Source: Lanius collurio (Eukaryota; Chordata; Aves; Passeriformes; Laniidae). Taken from it: a DNA stretch of 64,000 nt. The translations under genes were made by a program, and so were the position numbers. How positions within the stretch are numbered: position 1 is the stretch's first letter; every line of letters begins with the position of its first letter. Under the pieces are notes generated by a model. It saw only the letters and a list, made by a program, of their open reading frames with translations. It made no database searches and was not told where the DNA came from. The stretch spans positions 3,343,981-3,407,980 of the forward strand of contig JACBWW010000049.1 of assembly GCA_020086605.1 (NCBI GenBank), in the 5' to 3' direction. Shown in pieces: positions 62,589 through 64,000 of the stretch.

Positions 62589-63184
62589 TCTCCTGGTTTC
62601 AGCTGGGATAGAGTTAATTTTCTTCCTAGTATCTGGTACAGTGCTGTGTTTGGGATTTAGGATGAGAATAACGTTGGTAAGACACTGATGCTCCAGTTGT
62701 TGCTAAGTAGAGTTTATGTAAGTCAAGGACTTCCCAGTTTCCCAGGCTCTGCCAGGGAGGAGATGCACAGCCAGGAGAGCTGGCCCAGGCTGGCCAAAGG
62801 GATATTCCACAGCACAGGACACCATGCTCATTATATAAACTGGGGGAGAGTTGGCCAGGGAGGTCTGACAGCTGTTTGGGGACAGGCTGGACATCAGCCA
62901 GTGAGTGGTGAGCAATGGTGTTTTGCATCACTCTTTTAATATTTTATTCCTCTCTCTCTCTCCTCTTCATTACTGTTATTATCATTGTCATTATAAATGC
63001 TGTTATTATTATGTTTTACTTTGTTTCAATTATTAAACTCTTCTTATTGCAATCCATGAGTTTAAACTTTTTTTCCAATTTTTTCTCCCCCGAGGGGGAG
63101 TGGGGCAGGGGGTGGGAGTGAATGAGCAGCTATGAGGTATTTAACTGGGGTTAAACCCCAAGAGGCTGGGGATAAACTGCGACA
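62589..63184 (+). mobile_element. Solo ERV LTR, sense
   Basis: The block starts at TCTCCTGGTTTCAGCTGGGA and ends near GGTTAAACCCC...GCGACA, the ends of a common avian ERV LTR. Between them lie GAGTTAATTTTCTTCCTAGT, CCAAAGGGATATTCCA, a TATA box (TTATATAAACTGGGGGAG, about 62833-62850) and an ATTAAA poly(A) signal near 63030. No viral genes flank it, so it is a solo LTR of about 600 bp. The first dinucleotide is TC rather than TG. I could not find a clear target-site duplication. Confidence 0.87.
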
Positions 63185-64000
63185 TCTTCTCTTTTCACCA
63201 TGATAAAGATGGAACAACTCCATGAACTATCCATCAACAACCCTTCACTCTAAACCAGGGTCATCAGAGACATCTAAAGTCCAGGGACAAGTAAACTTTC
63301 ACAGCCAACCAGATATTTCTAAAACATGTCAATATTCAGTCCAGAGAAGTGCAAGCAGTGATAATTTACTCAGAAGAGCAGCTTGTTTTATCTAGCTTTT
63401 GTTTGCTGCTTGGTGTTGTCAACTGTCATGATTTTACCAAGAAACGCACAGTAAGTGGTGCTTTTCCTGCTGGCCAGAATTCCTGGAATTGTTTTTGTAC
63501 TTTGTGTGTCATTGAAAGCTTGAAAATTTCAGTCCTGTATGTACCTCTACCCAAAAAGAAGGCAAAAGCAGTTTTCGTTTTCTTTTTAATCCTCATTGTC
63601 AAGCCATTGTTGGGATCCACAGGAATGAAAAATTGTGCCAGACCTGGTGTCACTGAGCACCCAGTAGCACAGGTTTCCACTGTGGGTTTTAAGGTTTTAC
63701 ATGAGAAACCCACTCCCAAACTGCACATATCATGATCTGCAGAAGTCAACATAATCACTGCTGAAGGACCAAATTATCCCTGCTGGCACCTTGTGCAGAT
63801 GATCAAAGCTGAGGCTCCAACAACTGGACTTGGGAAATGTCACAGAAGCCTGAAGAATAATAAAAACATGGAAATAGCTCCTGAGGGAATGCATGTCACT
63901 CAACACTCCTGTCAAGAAAATTGCAGAAAAATTTCAGCTGACAAACACACACACCCCAGGAGCAGCACAACCCTGGGTGACAAACCCATCACACTGGGGA

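Larger units (their letters stand above)
37811..64000. other. Downstream intergenic region, no gene recognised
   Basis: Apart from the repeats and candidate elements listed separately, I find no exon, tRNA, rRNA or other gene in this 26-kb stretch. Frames of 60-165 codons on both strands have no family resemblance and no consistent splice context; the largest (39813-40310) comes from local GC richness. A rare unannotated non-coding RNA or regulatory element cannot be excluded. Confidence 0.7.

Noticed and set aside
1..64000. CRISPR arrays, operons, tRNA and rRNA genes
   Set aside because: None seen: no regularly spaced repeats with unique spacers, no cloverleaf with A/B boxes recognised, and the sequence is vertebrate.

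Overview
The window looks like a bird nuclear genome, most likely a songbird. The evidence is repeated CR1 LINE copies with their typical ATTCTATGA-type 3' tails, two LTR copies of types common in passerine genomes, AT-rich single-copy DNA and an intron-rich vertebrate gene. It is not prokaryotic: there are no operons, and nearly all open frames of 60-130 codons are chance frames in non-coding DNA or in repeats.

The one gene I can recognise with confidence is the 3' end of CELF2 (CUGBP/Elav-like family member 2), on the + strand. Four coding exons are visible: 14757-14888 and 21554-21751 (the Ala/Gly/Gln-rich divergent linker), then 24543-24686 and 29339-29466 (RRM3 and the C-terminus ending SKNDSKPY). 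All internal junctions are phase 1. The junction between the first two exons has two donors 12 nt apart and two acceptors 18 nt apart, and all four combinations keep the frame.

Layout: 1-14756 is upstream CELF2 intron with CR1 copies, an ancient SINE remnant and blocks that look like conserved non-coding DNA. 14889-21553 is an intron holding a MIR-type SINE and an antisense ERV LTR. 21752-24542 and 24687-29338 are introns; the second contains an assembly gap (27326-27721) next to a GGAA microsatellite. From 29467 to about 37.8 kb lies a very long CELF2 3' UTR with several poly(A) signals, a plausible 3' UTR intron (29511-30802), U/GU-rich tracts, a perfect 19-bp hairpin, and a splice-site-flanked 79-codon frame (36684-36920) that may be an undescribed alternative exon. 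From about 37.8 kb to 64 kb I see no gene: only CR1 fragments, an old L3-like LINE, a CpG-rich promoter-like or LTR-like segment near 40 kb, a solo LTR at 62.6-63.2 kb, and single-copy DNA.

CELF2 protein binds GU-rich RNA and controls splicing, stability and polyadenylation. The tandem splice sites, Rbfox motifs, U/GU-rich tracts and stacked poly(A) signals here all point to heavy post-transcriptional control of this gene's own 3' end. The best candidates for something undescribed are the exon-like ORF at 36.7-36.9 kb and the miRNA-like hairpin at 37.46-37.52 kb. Repeat assignments and boundaries come from recall of family sequences, without a database search.
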